A DNA stretch of 64,000 nucleotides from VAZQ01 sp963721005. Its GTDB lineage: Bacteria > Pseudomonadota > Alphaproteobacteria > Rhizobiales > Xanthobacteraceae. Shown piece after piece: positions 23,440 to 31,280 of this stretch (within the stretch, counting starts at the first letter, position 1; each line of letters starts with the position of its first letter). The position numbers and the translations under genes are program-made. Location of the stretch: assembly GCA_963721005.1 (NCBI GenBank), contig CAVRHR010000006.1, positions 372,001 to 436,000 on the forward strand. The letters are read 5' to 3'. The notes under the pieces are model-generated. The model saw only the letters and a list, made by a program, of their open reading frames with translations, searched no databases and was not told where the DNA came from.

Positions 23440-23711
23440 TCAGATTTTTTTGTCTACCGCGTTGGCGCTGATGGTGCTCGCCTGCGGCCCCGAAGAATCA
23501 ATTGCTGCTTGTGCGGTTGCTGCTGAAGACGGAGATGCCGCACCTGAAGATGGAGAGGATGAAGCATTTGATGGTGAAGATGATCCGGAGCTGGCGGCCG
23601 GAGCATTCGCATCGCTGGCATTTGGCGGGACAGGCGACGGCGGGCCGTTGTTGGTTGCTGCCGCAATCGATGATTGGCCAAGGTGCCTATGATGTCGATG
23701 ATGGATGCCAC
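23440..23711 (-). pseudogene. Ser/Pro/Ala-rich small protein, apparently frameshifted
   Basis: Read on the minus strand, one frame opens with a GTG and VASIIDIIGTLAN. The adjacent frame continues as QSSIAAATNN and then about 65 residues rich in Ser, Pro and Ala ending in ANAVDKKI. Joining the two across a one-base shift near 23670 gives a plausible small protein in composition like its minus-strand neighbour at 23890-24273. No strong ribosome site is seen. The plus strand also holds an acidic open frame here (23390-23692), so the coding strand is not certain. Confidence 0.4.
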
Positions 23712-23889
23712 TGATGCTCACGCCGAACTCCAATTCTCGGTTTCCGCGTGAGTGTCGCCCCACGCGCGAGCCTTTTGGGGCATGCCGGTTAATTTTTGAG
23801 CGGATTGGAGACGTGCGGTAGAATACATTTTTGTAAGGTTTGACGAGGCAAGCGCCGGCGCGCTCCCCTGCCGCAAACGAAGTAGCTAC

Positions 23890-24273
23890 TCAGGCCAAAA
23901 AGCTGAGGAGGCTGCCACTCGGAATCTCGCCAGACAAGAGCGTGGCAGCGGTAGCGCCGGACTGCAGGTCCACAGCCGAGCTGGTCGGGGCGCCGTCGGC
24001 GGCGCTTGTCGTGCCGCTCGAGGCGGGGCTCGCGCTCGGGGTAGAGGTGGTGGAGTCGCTTGAGCTGGACTGTTGCGCTGCCGAAATCTCGGCGTTGACA
24101 CGATTGAGCGCCTGATTATTGGCAATACTTGCCAAGCCGCTTGTCTGATTTGTCAACGCCGTGGTCAGCACTGAAGTGAGGGAAGCCGTGTCGTTCAGCT
24201 GCTGGCTCAGCGATTGCTGCTGACTACGCCAGATTTGGTCCTGCTGCCAAAAGGACGGGATGGAGATGCTCAT
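23890..24273 (-). CDS. Ser/Thr/Ala-rich hypothetical protein
   Basis: This 127-residue protein starts MSISIPSFWQQDQ. It has a Gln/Ser/Asn-rich helical first half with a likely amphipathic helix around SLTSVLTTALTNQ, a low-complexity Ser/Thr/Pro middle, and a hydrophobic end (GSLLSFLA). AGGAG lies 8 bases before the ATG on the minus strand. No signal peptide or domain is recognised. Together with the possible relative at 23440-23711 it may form a pair of small structural or secreted proteins. Function unknown. Confidence 0.65.
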   Translation of the reverse strand: MSISIPSFWQQDQIWRSQQQSLSQQLNDTASLTSVLTTALTNQTSGLASIANNQALNRVNAEISAAQQSSSSDSTTSTPSASPASSGTTSAADGAPTSSAVDLQSGATAATLLSGEIPSGSLLSFLA

Positions 24274-24369
24274 GGCACTAGCTCCTAGTGTCAGGCTATG
24301 TCGCGCTCCCGGTGTGAGCTAAATCGCATTTTGCTAAATTTGCGTTAAGATGCGCTGACCCGGTGGTGG

Positions 24370-24536
24370 CACGGTCGACGTCGATCGCCGGCCGGATGAT
24401 AGGGCGGTCCGGGACCTATGCTTTGAAAGCGGTGTGCGCCAGGTGCGGCATGATCGGCGGTCGGGCCCGGCCGAATTGGAGTGACCGGCCGTCTGCGGAG
24501 AGCGTGGCCGGCGTGCACTGGCGCTCGGCAACCTCG
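24370..24536 (+). pseudogene. Frameshifted remnant of a small zinc-ribbon gene
   Basis: The frame around 24439-24536 reads VCARCGMIGGRARPNWSDRP followed by AESVAGVHWR. It closely matches the intact minus-strand gene at 26157-26363 (VCTQCGIVGGEVRPDWSNRP followed by RESLTGAQWR). The upstream half, TVDVDRRPDDRAVRDL, matches that gene's TIDADRWPDETVLLDL but lies in another frame; one extra base separates the halves. The 5' end with its Cys/His cluster is missing and there is no stop at the expected place. This is a decayed paralogue in inverted orientation. Confidence 0.6.
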
Positions 24537-24556
24537 CTCGAGCCAATGGGTGGAGG

Positions 24557-24787
24557 CTATCCGCCGGCAACTCGACCGAGTAAGAGATATCGGCGCGTTG
24601 CGTCTTCAATATTCTTCTTCGCTCGGAACATTGGAATTGCCGAGTCCGCCCATTTCATCATGATCGTGTTGCAGACCTCACACGCTGCGGAACCAGTGTC
24701 GCGCGCGGGACTTTCCGATATCTCGTATACCGCTCCGCAGTGGAGACAGGCGAAGTCCTTAGTGCTGTCGCGCTTGATTTGCACCAT
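24557..24787 (-). CDS. Small zinc-ribbon-like hypothetical protein
   Basis: A 76-residue protein with two CxxC knuckles (CLHC at residues 14-17 and CEVC at 36-39) spaced as in a zinc ribbon, followed by a basic, Arg/Lys-rich C-terminal half. From memory, similar short proteins are widespread in Bradyrhizobium and relatives without known function. The ribosome site is weak. It overlaps no other convincing gene; the plus-strand frame through it is a shadow. Confidence 0.65.
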   Translation of the reverse strand: MVQIKRDSTKDFACLHCGAVYEISESPARDTGSAACEVCNTIMMKWADSAIPMFRAKKNIEDATRRYLLLGRVAGG

Positions 24788-24884
24788 GCAATAACCCCGC
24801 GTGCGAGGTGGGAATCGGCCGATCGGCTACGTTGCCGAGAGCAATAGCTAGCAACAAAGAATTATCCATTTATGAAGGGGTCGA

Positions 24885-25113
24885 TCAATCGACGGGGCAG
24901 CGCTCGGGCTTGACGACTTGCCCAAGCTCGCGAAGTACAGAGTAAGCGGCCGAACTCGAGCCTGATCCAATCGCTGGCCTCGACGTACGTGGCAAAGCGC
25001 CCCAATCAATTCGGCGGGTGGCCGATCCAATACACCTCGACGTACCAGCCGGACCCATCTTCAAACGCACGAGGGGTCAAGATCGGAATCTCTCGGGAGT
25101 GAACTTTTGCCAT
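24885..25113 (-). pseudogene. Small conserved hypothetical gene broken by a stop and a frameshift
   Basis: From an ATG at 25113 the minus strand reads MAKVHSREIPILTPRAFEDG and then SGWYVEVYWIGHPPN. Codon 36 is then TGA (25008-25006). The same frame resumes directly as LGRFATYVEASDWI, after which the protein-like sequence moves to another frame (SSAAYSVLRELGQVVKPE) and ends at 24885. The coherent sense before and after both lesions shows a formerly intact gene of about 75 codons. The family resembles short Bradyrhizobium hypothetical proteins; this is from memory and needs a search. Confidence 0.65.
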
Positions 25114-25229
25114 GGTCGGCTAAATGAGGGTCGGGATCGGCCAAAATATGGCGCTTTGCGGGTATAGACGCCCAGGGGAACGCGGTCCACATTCCCTCTT
25201 AGGTTGCGGGCGACTCCGGGGAGGCTCCG

Positions 25230-25322
25230 ATGAAAGCAATTGCCATGTCGTTCAGCCTCGCCTTCGCCTTGGCGCCCCAACGGGCGCCCGCGTGGGCGAC
25301 GACGACGGCCACAAGACTGTAG
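25230..25322 (+). pseudogene. Truncated secreted-protein gene (signal peptide only)
   Basis: GGGGAGG lies 6 bases before an ATG that opens MKAIAMSFSLAFALAPQRAP followed by AWA and a few residues to a TAG. This is a good export signal with nothing after it. The adjacent frame continues with DDDGHKTVAPIARHYLTPDH, which may be the displaced mature part. A strong ribosome site on a 30-codon frame supports decay of a small secreted-protein gene, but a genuine short peptide cannot be excluded. Confidence 0.35.
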
Positions 25323-25500
25323 CTCCAATCGCCCGGCACTATCTGACCCCCGACCACCTAGAAGATTCCCGCGATGCTCGCGGCGGATACCGGCAACCTC
25401 ACCAAGCCCGAGGGAACCTCGGCCCCACGGTCTCCCCGGTCCCAAAGGTTGCCAGGGCATTCCTCGCCGAGATACACAATCCCGTCGATGTTATTGAGCT

Positions 25501-25592
25501 GGAAGGGTGGCCGAGTGGTTTAAGGCAGCGGTCTTGAAAACCGCCAGGGGGTTTGCGCTCCCTCGTGGGTTCGAATCCCACCCCTTCCGCCA
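25501..25592 (+). tRNA. tRNA-Ser (anticodon UGA)
   Basis: The acceptor stem GGAAGGG (25501-25507) pairs with CCCTTCC (25582-25588), followed by the discriminator G and an encoded CCA. The anticodon stem GCGGT/ACCGC encloses CTTGAAA with the anticodon TGA at 25535-25537. A long variable arm and the T-loop GTTCGAATC are typical of a class II tRNA-Ser. It lies at the edge of the IS- and pseudogene-rich stretch. I saw no copy of its 3' end further downstream that would mark an integration site. Confidence 0.96.
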
Positions 25593-25795
25593 GAACTTTT
25601 ATATTTCAATGACTTAGTATTGGTTTGTAAGCGCCCAATCGCGGCGTCGGGACGATGTTCGGGCCGCTTGAATTTTTTGGCCCTCCGAACGGAGCCGCCG
25701 GGTCCTCGCCGGTCTCTGCGCCGATCGCCAGGCACACAATGACTATTTCTTTCATCGCCGCGCCCGTTGCCCAGCGCTCGGGCTCGCAACGGCGA

Positions 25796-26068
25796 TCATC
25801 GTGGCCCAATGAATGCGGGCTTTGCACAGTTTGGTATCACGTGCCAAGTATGGTCCCGCTCTTGGACGAAGCCATAATAGGCTTTGGCGAAGGCCGGCCT
25901 GCCAAAAATTTCGGGGTGATAAACCGGATTAACTCCAACCAAACTGCAAGGCGTCACATGCGGGCCCTCGCGGTCATAGTCATAACGCGCCCAAGCTGCT
26001 GAAGGGTTACCGAGAACGGTTATTGTGGCGGCAACTGCAAGCGCAACGAAAGCCATCTTGCCACTCAT
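25796..26068 (-). CDS. Small secreted hypothetical protein
   Basis: A 90-residue protein with an N-terminal signal peptide (MSGKMAFVALAVAATITVLG, cleavage probably after AWA) and a short mature part containing YDYDREGPHVTPCSLVGVNP and HVIPNCAKP. Two cysteines could form one disulfide. AGGAGGAA lies just upstream of the ATG. It resembles a short exported family common in Bradyrhizobium, recalled from memory; no function is known. Confidence 0.75.
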   Translation of the reverse strand: MSGKMAFVALAVAATITVLGNPSAAWARYDYDREGPHVTPCSLVGVNPVYHPEIFGRPAFAKAYYGFVQERDHTWHVIPNCAKPAFIGPR

Positions 26069-26156
26069 GGCGGCTTCCTCCTCTTACCCCGACGCGACAC
26101 GGATCTATGGCCGTTTTCAACGCGCGGCAAGGGCTTCGGGATTATTGTGGGTCAGT

Positions 26157-26363
26157 TCAGCGCCACTGCGCGCCGGTCAGGCTCTCGCGCTGCGGTCGGT
26201 TGCTCCAATCCGGCCGGACCTCCCCGCCGACGATACCGCACTGGGTGCAGACCAACCTCGGATCAAGGTCGAGCAGCACGGTCTCATCCGGCCAGCGATC
26301 GGCGTCGATGGTTGAGCTGTGGTGGCAGTGCCCGGTGGTGCAATAGACCAGCAGTGTCCGCAC
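26157..26363 (-). CDS. Small Cys/His zinc-ribbon hypothetical protein
   Basis: About 68 residues from a GTG at 26363. The core is YCTTGHCHHS, then ADRWPDETVLLDLDPRLVC, then TQCGIVGGEVRPDW. The Cys, His and CxxC residues suggest one zinc site. The GTG start is chosen because it places LLVYC at the N-terminus as in related short proteins; the open frame runs further upstream without protein-like sequence. A frameshifted inverted relative lies at 24370-24536. Function unknown. Confidence 0.6.
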   Translation of the reverse strand: MRTLLVYCTTGHCHHSSTIDADRWPDETVLLDLDPRLVCTQCGIVGGEVRPDWSNRPQRESLTGAQWR

Positions 26364-26748
26364 CCCGTGCGATCGGATATGGGCCCAGCGTGACCGGCGG
26401 GCCACGGTAGCGCTCGCGTCTCGGTCTTCGCGGTGGGTCGTCGTGGGGATTGCTGTGGCGCATAATTGATATTTATCAAAATTTGACAGTGCCCGGAGGC
26501 GGTATTTTGTCGATGGACGGCGAAGCCCAAGTCCCCCCCGACTCCCTGCTTCCCGTCTGGAAGCCCCGCCCAGTGACGACTCCTCGGCGGGGCTTCCTTT
26601 AGGCTCAACCTTTTGTGCCGTCGATCTCATCCACGAGGGCACGTGCGTTCCTCGAGGTTCTTCAGCGGGTGGTCATGATTGTGCCGCCCGTTTCTGCTCT
26701 CGATGTGCTCCACAAGGGTGTACAAGATTGATTTCGAAAGGAATGGAT
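26364..26748. other. Gene-free stretch
   Basis: I see no convincing coding sequence in either strand. It contains an AT-richer segment (26458-26490), a strong hairpin (26559-26597) and the ribosome site of the PepSY-like gene at the right end. Confidence 0.5.
26559..26597 (+). terminator. Strong GC hairpin with short T run
   Basis: GGAAGCCCCGCC (26559-26570) and GGCGGGGCTTCC (26586-26597) form a perfect 12-bp stem with a 15-base loop, followed by TTTAG on the plus strand. The orientation fits termination of plus-strand transcripts, yet no plus-strand gene ends nearby, so its parent gene may be lost. Confidence 0.6.
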
Positions 26749-27135
26749 ATGCGCACTTTCGTCGTGGCCGTAGGGCTGACATTGACTGCCGGTCCTGCAC
26801 CCGCACAGACGCAGCCAACAGATTCCTTTGGCTCTCGGACGCTGCCCACCGAGCGCTCTAGCACCGCCACGGAGGCTATTGATCCCTCTTACAATTCGCC
26901 GAATGTTCCATTGCCGGACTATGAGGCCCCCGATCTGAACGGCAACAGCCCCAACGAAGATCAAGCAAAGTCACAAATTGAAGCGAAGGGATATCTAGAT
27001 GTATCTGGATTGCAGAAAGACGACCGCGGAATTTGGCAGGGCGCCGCGACATTGAAGGATGGCAGGTCAGTGACCGTCATCCTCGATTTACAGGGCAATA
27101 TTTACTCCAAGCTGCCTATAGCTGCCGATCAGTAG
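26749..27135 (+). CDS. Secreted PepSY-like small protein
   Basis: Starting at the ATG at 26749 (AAGGA 6 bases upstream), the protein has a short signal peptide (MRTFVVAVGLTLTAGPAPA), a flexible Pro/Ser-rich linker and a C-terminal module of about 50 residues (QIEAKGYLDVSGLQKDDRG, then a beta-hairpin around GRSVTVILDLQGNIYSKL). That module resembles PepSY-type periplasmic domains, which often act as inhibitors or sensors. An ATG at 26743 is possible but too close to the ribosome site. Function not established. Confidence 0.65.
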   Translation: MRTFVVAVGLTLTAGPAPAQTQPTDSFGSRTLPTERSSTATEAIDPSYNSPNVPLPDYEAPDLNGNSPNEDQAKSQIEAKGYLDVSGLQKDDRGIWQGAATLKDGRSVTVILDLQGNIYSKLPIAADQ

Positions 27136-27237
27136 TTTGCGCCGTGGGCACACGATCCTCACCCAGGGCCCAGCCACGAGCAGTGGGAAAAGTGGAATAA
27201 TGTTCACGGGGCCACGCTACGCATCGTCTGCGTGCTG

Positions 27238-27426
27238 ATGCAGCAGGACAAACAATCGCTGGTCGAATATTGCACCGGCATCGATGATGGTGAGTGGAAG
27301 GATTTGAACGCCATGCTCGATCGATCAAGCAAATTCTTTTCCGACATGGCGAACCTGGTCGAGGGCGCAAGGTGCCGCTTGGTGGTGGCCACGGCTGTGG
27401 CGGCGCAGCAGGAGGCTGTGTCATGA
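27238..27426 (+). CDS. Small hypothetical protein, first of an overlapping pair
   Basis: About 62 residues (MQQDKQSLVEYCTG, then acidic and helical sequence), ending in TGA at 27424-27426. This overlaps the ATG of the next gene by four bases (ATGA), a typical translational coupling. A GTG at 27232 is an alternative start. No domain is recognised and no strong ribosome site is seen. Confidence 0.4.
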   Translation: MQQDKQSLVEYCTGIDDGEWKDLNAMLDRSSKFFSDMANLVEGARCRLVVATAVAAQQEAVS

Positions 27427-27571
27427 AGTCGGCGGGCAAACCCCCGATCGGCTGGTTTGCGCTCGACATCATGCGACAGGAGGCCCGCAAATGGGACTGG
27501 GTCGCACTGATGATCGATGTTTGCCCGGACGATCTCAAGACCTGCACCTGTGAATTTCGTAAGCGGTGTTG

Positions 27572-29110
27572 TCAGGCCGCCACGCTCTCGGCCGGAGGCA
27601 CGTAGGCGAACGGCAGCAACTCGTCGATGCGGCTCATGGGGTGGCGGGAGACGATTTTGGCCAGCACATCGCGCAGATAGGCTTGCGGATCGACGGCGTT
27701 CATCTTGCAAGTTTCGATGAGCGAGGCAATGACCGCCCAGTGCTCGCCGCCGCCGTCGGAGCCGGCGAAGAGATGGTTTTTTCGCCCGAGTGCAATCGGG
27801 CGGATGGCGCGCTCGACCACATTGGAGTTCATCTCGATGCGGCCGTCGTCGAGGAATCGAACCAGACCGCCCCAGCGCGAGAAGGCGTAACGGATGGCGC
27901 CGGCGATGGTCGACTTGCCCGAGACGGCGGCAAGCCGGGCTTCGAGCCAGAGATGCAAGTCGTCGACGAGAGGTTTTGTGCGCCGCTGCCGCGCTTGGCG
28001 GCGTTCATCGACGGAACGACCACGAATGTCGGCTTCGATGGCATAGAACGCGGCGATGCGGACAAGGGCCTCGGTGGCAATCGGCGCCGGCGTCTTCACC
28101 TGGATATCGTAGAATTGCCGCCGCACATGGCTCCAGCAGAAAGCCAGCGCGACGTCGCCGCATTCGGCAAGGTCCTCGTAGGCGCCATAGCCGTCGACCT
28201 GCAGGATGCCGCTGAAGCCTGCGAGATGCTCGGCCGGCCGCGCATGTTTGCGGTCTGGGGCATAGACATAGGCAACACCTGGCGGAGCGCGGCCGGCCCA
28301 GGGCCGCTCGTCGCGCGCATAGGCCCACAACTGGCCCTTCTTGACGCGCCCGCGTCCGGGATCGAGTACCGGTGCCGTCGTCTCGTCGGCGAACAGCTTG
28401 GTCGACTGCTTCAGTTGCTCCAGGAGCCGCGCGTGCACCGGGCGCAGCGCGAAAGCGGCACGGCCCACCCAATCGGCCAAGGTGGAACGGTCGAGCGTGA
28501 CGCCTTGGCGCGCATAGATTTGCGCCTGGCGATAGAGCGGCGTGTGGTCGGCATATTTGGCGACCAGTACATGCGCGACCAATGCCTCGGTGGGAATGCC
28601 GCTCTCGATCAGCCGCTCCGGCGCCGGCGCTTGCACCACTTCGCCGGCGCAGGCTTGGCAGGCATATTTGGGGCGGCGCGTCACGATTACCTTAAACTGC
28701 GCCGGGATGATGTCGAGCCGTTCCGAGGCGTCCTCGCCGATCCGGTGCTTGAGGCCGCCGCAGCATGCACAGGTCTTGTCGGCCACATCGATGACGATCT
28801 CTTCACGCGGCAGATGCGGCGGCAGTGCGCCCCGATTGATCCGCCGCCTACGCGGCATGGCTTGCTTCTGGGCGGTGGTGTCGTTCTCCGCCGCGGCGTC
28901 TGCCGCCGCGAGCGTCTGCTCTACATCTTCCAGGGCCAGCGCCAGTTGCTCGGGATCGAGCCGCTCGGCGCGGCGGCCGAAACGGTGCCGCTGCAGATCC
29001 TTGATGATGGCCACCAACCGCTCGAGCTCCTCGGCGTGGCGTTCCCGCTCGGCCAGGAGCAGAGTGCGCAGTGCATCGGGATCGGTCGGAAGGGAATCAC
29101 CAGGGCTCAT
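27572..29110 (-). CDS. tnpC: IS66 transposase TnpC (DDE)
   Basis: The largest IS66 protein, 512 residues from the ATG at 29110 (an ATG at 29134 would add eight). Visible parts are an N-terminal leucine-zipper-like helix (LRTLLLAERERHAEELERL), a zinc-finger motif (CACCGG), the catalytic region with ADETTAPVLDPG and LQVDGYGAYE, the HVRRQFYD motif and the C-terminal NVVERAIRPIALGRKN glutamate motif. It cuts and joins DNA ends together with TnpA and TnpB. The length and motifs indicate an intact enzyme. Confidence 0.92.
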   Translation of the reverse strand: MSPGDSLPTDPDALRTLLLAERERHAEELERLVAIIKDLQRHRFGRRAERLDPEQLALALEDVEQTLAAADAAAENDTTAQKQAMPRRRRINRGALPPHLPREEIVIDVADKTCACCGGLKHRIGEDASERLDIIPAQFKVIVTRRPKYACQACAGEVVQAPAPERLIESGIPTEALVAHVLVAKYADHTPLYRQAQIYARQGVTLDRSTLADWVGRAAFALRPVHARLLEQLKQSTKLFADETTAPVLDPGRGRVKKGQLWAYARDERPWAGRAPPGVAYVYAPDRKHARPAEHLAGFSGILQVDGYGAYEDLAECGDVALAFCWSHVRRQFYDIQVKTPAPIATEALVRIAAFYAIEADIRGRSVDERRQARQRRTKPLVDDLHLWLEARLAAVSGKSTIAGAIRYAFSRWGGLVRFLDDGRIEMNSNVVERAIRPIALGRKNHLFAGSDGGGEHWAVIASLIETCKMNAVDPQAYLRDVLAKIVSRHPMSRIDELLPFAYVPPAESVAA

Positions 29111-29184
29111 CGCAACGCGAGAAAAGCACATCACTACGCCCGTGTCGCACCACGCGTCGCACCTGAGTTATCGTGTCGCGTCGC

Positions 29185-29538
29185 CTAAAGCGTCGCCTGC
29201 GGCGCAGGTACACGCACCGCACGTACCCGCGTCCAGTCCAGACCGTCGAGCAGCGCCGAGAGCTGCGAGGACGTCAATCGCATGACGCCGTCGCTGATCC
29301 GCGGCCAACGAAACGAGCTCTTCTCCAGCCGCTTGGCGACGAGCACCAGCCCGGTGCCGTCCCACAGCAACAGCTTCACACGGTCGCCACGCTTGGCCCG
29401 GAATACATAGATCACCCCGCTGTAGGGGTCGCTACCCAGGCTCTCGCGCGCCAATGCGGCAAGACCGTCCATGCCCTTGCGAAAGTCCACCGGCCGCGTC
29501 GCCATCAGGACGCGCACTGCGCCTGACGGGATGATCAT
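29185..29538 (-). CDS. tnpB: IS66 accessory protein TnpB
   Basis: 117 residues from the ATG at 29538, whose first bases overlap the tnpA stop (ATGA), a hallmark of translational coupling in IS66. The sequence shows the family's conserved core (RPVDFRKGMDGLAALARESL, then YVFRAKRGDRVKLLLWDGTG and KRLEKSSFRWP). It is required for IS66 transposition although its biochemical role is unclear. Confidence 0.93.
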   Translation of the reverse strand: MIIPSGAVRVLMATRPVDFRKGMDGLAALARESLGSDPYSGVIYVFRAKRGDRVKLLLWDGTGLVLVAKRLEKSSFRWPRISDGVMRLTSSQLSALLDGLDWTRVRAVRVPAPQATL

Positions 29539-29936
29539 GACAGACCCTTCACCGCGCGCAGCACATCCGCCAACCACCCCGCATCCACCCCGCATTCGGC
29601 TCGAACCACCACCCCAGCCGTCTCGATCGTGATCGACGGAGCTGACGGCCTCGCGGCAATCGCCTTCTGCGCCGTCATCATGACCGGCACGAACATGGCC
29701 GCCCCATCGGCCGGCAGCGCCAACTGGCCGTTTCGCGCCGTCTTGCGCCAGGCAAAGAGATGCTGGGGGCTCATCTCATGCCGGCGCGCCACCTCCGACA
29801 CGACCGCGCCCGGCGCAAAAGACTCCGCCACAATGCGGCCCTTCTCCTCGCCGCTCCACCGCCGCCGCCGGCCAACGCCATTGCGAATCTCGACGCGCCC
29901 TCGAGGGCCCGAAGCGTCAACTATATGGTCGACCAT
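29535..29936 (-). CDS. tnpA: IS66 accessory protein TnpA (helix-turn-helix)
   Basis: A 133-residue protein with the IS66 Orf1 pattern: a basic start, RRRRWSGEEKGRIVAESFAP, then an HTH segment (VSEVARRHEMSPQHLFAWRK). It is presumed to bind the element ends. Its start codon lies inside an 18-bp perfect palindrome (29922-29939). Confidence 0.88.
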   Translation of the reverse strand: MVDHIVDASGPRGRVEIRNGVGRRRRWSGEEKGRIVAESFAPGAVVSEVARRHEMSPQHLFAWRKTARNGQLALPADGAAMFVPVMMTAQKAIAARPSAPSITIETAGVVVRAECGVDAGWLADVLRAVKGLS

Positions 29937-29939
29937 ATA
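29922..29939. promoter_or_regulatory. 18-bp perfect palindrome over the tnpA start codon
   Basis: TATATGGTCGACCATATA is its own reverse complement and covers the tnpA ATG (29936-29934). It could be an operator for autoregulation or an RNA hairpin hiding the start codon, both of which would dampen transposition. This role is inferred from position only. Confidence 0.45.
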
Positions 29940-30271
29940 TGCGAACCCATCCCGTCATGAGGGCTCGAATCTTAAAAACTATGCTGCCATCGGCAAGATG
30001 CGGGCAAAACACCGCTTACTGAATTTCCAGCGTTGTTCTATGTGCATCCCGATGAGTATCGGCCCAGTGAGCGGCACGCGCAGGAGCAATGGGTTCGCAT
30101 CCCTGGCAAGCACCGCGACAGGGACGCCGCATGGAACGCACTCGACGCGATCGTGGCTCAGCGGATGAATTGAGCTTTTCAAGGCGAGGGGCGGGCCACG
30201 CTTGCTTGCCCTGCGCTCCCCGACGACTGGCAGAGGCTTGTGGGTGGTTCCCCCTTTGACGGATATTTGCC

Positions 30272-30490
30272 CTACAGCGGGTTTTTTCTGTCCGGGCTGC
30301 CGCCGGTTGGCGAACTAATCTTAATGCCTCGGCCGACGCCCCAATGAAAGCTGTTGATTTCCACATGGCCCTTCGGCGGGTGAACATGAACGCTGTGTGG
30401 CCGCGGCGAAATTAGGTGCATGGCACTCGCGCAATTCGCAGAGAGTGCGAGCGCGGCCAACGCGGCGCAAAATGTCGAGATGCGCGGCAT
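30272..30490 (-). pseudogene. Truncated Hcp-like secreted protein
   Basis: The ATG at 30490 has GAGGAGG 6 bases upstream and opens a signal peptide (MPRISTFCAALAALALSANC plus ASA). It is followed by HVEINSFHWGVGRGIKISSP and TGGSPDRKNPL before a TAG. The I-E-x-x-S-F-x-W-G-x-x-R signature is the first strand of Hcp-type tube proteins (PF05638), which normally run beyond 130 residues. Here about two thirds of the domain is missing, so I call it a 5' remnant. No other type VI secretion gene is in the window. Confidence 0.55.
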
Positions 30491-31195
30491 GATGTCCTCC
30501 TCGGACTTAGGGGTGGTCTAACTAACGATGGTGATTGGTCTGAGTCACCAGGTCGGACGTTCACAAAACGGCGCTGCGCCAACGCATCATTCGACGTTTC
30601 TGTGATCGCAATCACAGTCAGGACTCGCCCCGCTCGCTATTCCTGATCGGCCTCTACCCGGGCCGCACTCCGGGCCGGACACATCGCCAAGGGCAGCGGG
30701 CGGATGTGCCGCACTGCGCCATCTGTGGGTCGATTTGCGGGTAAATCCCAGAAACCAAACTAAGCGATTGTTTTCATTGATGTAATGTGCATGTAAGGCG
30801 GACACTCCTTCCGCCATGAGGTGGCTTGCCCGTCAACCCCTGCGCCGGAGCAGCGTGGCCGGGATCATGGGCGTTTCAAATCTCCTGGCGGGATGCGAAT
30901 TCGTGCGGGCAACGAGGGCAATACCAGCGGCACCGGCGAGATGCCGCGCCCGGTCCACCCGGCTTCGACCGCAGTCGGAGCCGGTGGCGCCTCTTCCGTC
31001 TGACGGGTAAGTCGTGTAACCTCTCGCTTGAGTTGCCAGCGGGAACGTGCCGAAATCCCGCGCCCCAAAGGCAGCCGCATGCCGTCGGCAGGCATCAGTC
31101 ACCAGAGCCTCGTCATCTGAACTCGCTTGCGCGTGCACGCGCCGGCCTTCGAAGTGTGTGCACGTCATCCTCAAACACCACAAGGGAGAGGACTC
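30491..31195. other. Gene-free 705-bp stretch
   Basis: No reading frame with protein-like composition is visible on either strand. The frames that exist (for example 30826-31422 plus and 30833-31273 minus) lack ribosome sites and look random. The right end carries the ribosome site of the DUF1330 gene (AGGGAGAGGA, 31183-31192). Confidence 0.5.
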
Positions 31196-31280
31196 ATGAA
31201 GACCCAATATACCGTAGCAATAGCTATGTTCGCAGGCGCCGCTATCGGAGCTACAGCCGTCAACGGGCTGCACCGCTCAG

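Larger units (their letters stand above)
27559..30019 (-). mobile_element. Complete IS66-family insertion sequence
   Basis: The 2461-bp element begins GTAAGCGGTGTT at 27559 and ends AACACCGCTTAC at 30019, the terminal inverted repeats typical of IS66. It is flanked by a perfect 8-bp direct repeat TGAATTTC (27551-27558 and 30020-30027). It carries tnpA, tnpB and tnpC on the minus strand, all apparently intact, so it may be active. It interrupts the small gene starting at 27423. Confidence 0.95.
27423..30173 (+). pseudogene. Small gene split by IS66 insertion; frame can be rebuilt
   Basis: The gene starts at the ATG at 27423 and reads MKSAGKPPIGWFALDIMRQE and on to CTCEF before the IS66 element. 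Removing the element and one copy of its 8-bp duplication joins base 27558 to base 30028. The frame then runs on as PALFYVHPDEYRPSERHAQE to a TGA at 30171-30173, a 93-residue protein. The exact restoration shows that the insertion was recent. The protein has no recognised domain; it is moderately basic, with three Cys clustered around residues 34-43. Confidence 0.8.

Noticed and set aside
23390..23692. 100-codon plus-strand frame with a lipoprotein-like start and acidic run
   Set aside because: The minus strand gives a composition matching the neighbouring real gene, and the acidic run is the reverse of its Ser-rich codons; not fully excluded.
27566..29188. 540-codon open frame on the plus strand
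   Set aside because: Antisense to IS66 tnpC, which has clear transposase motifs on the minus strand.
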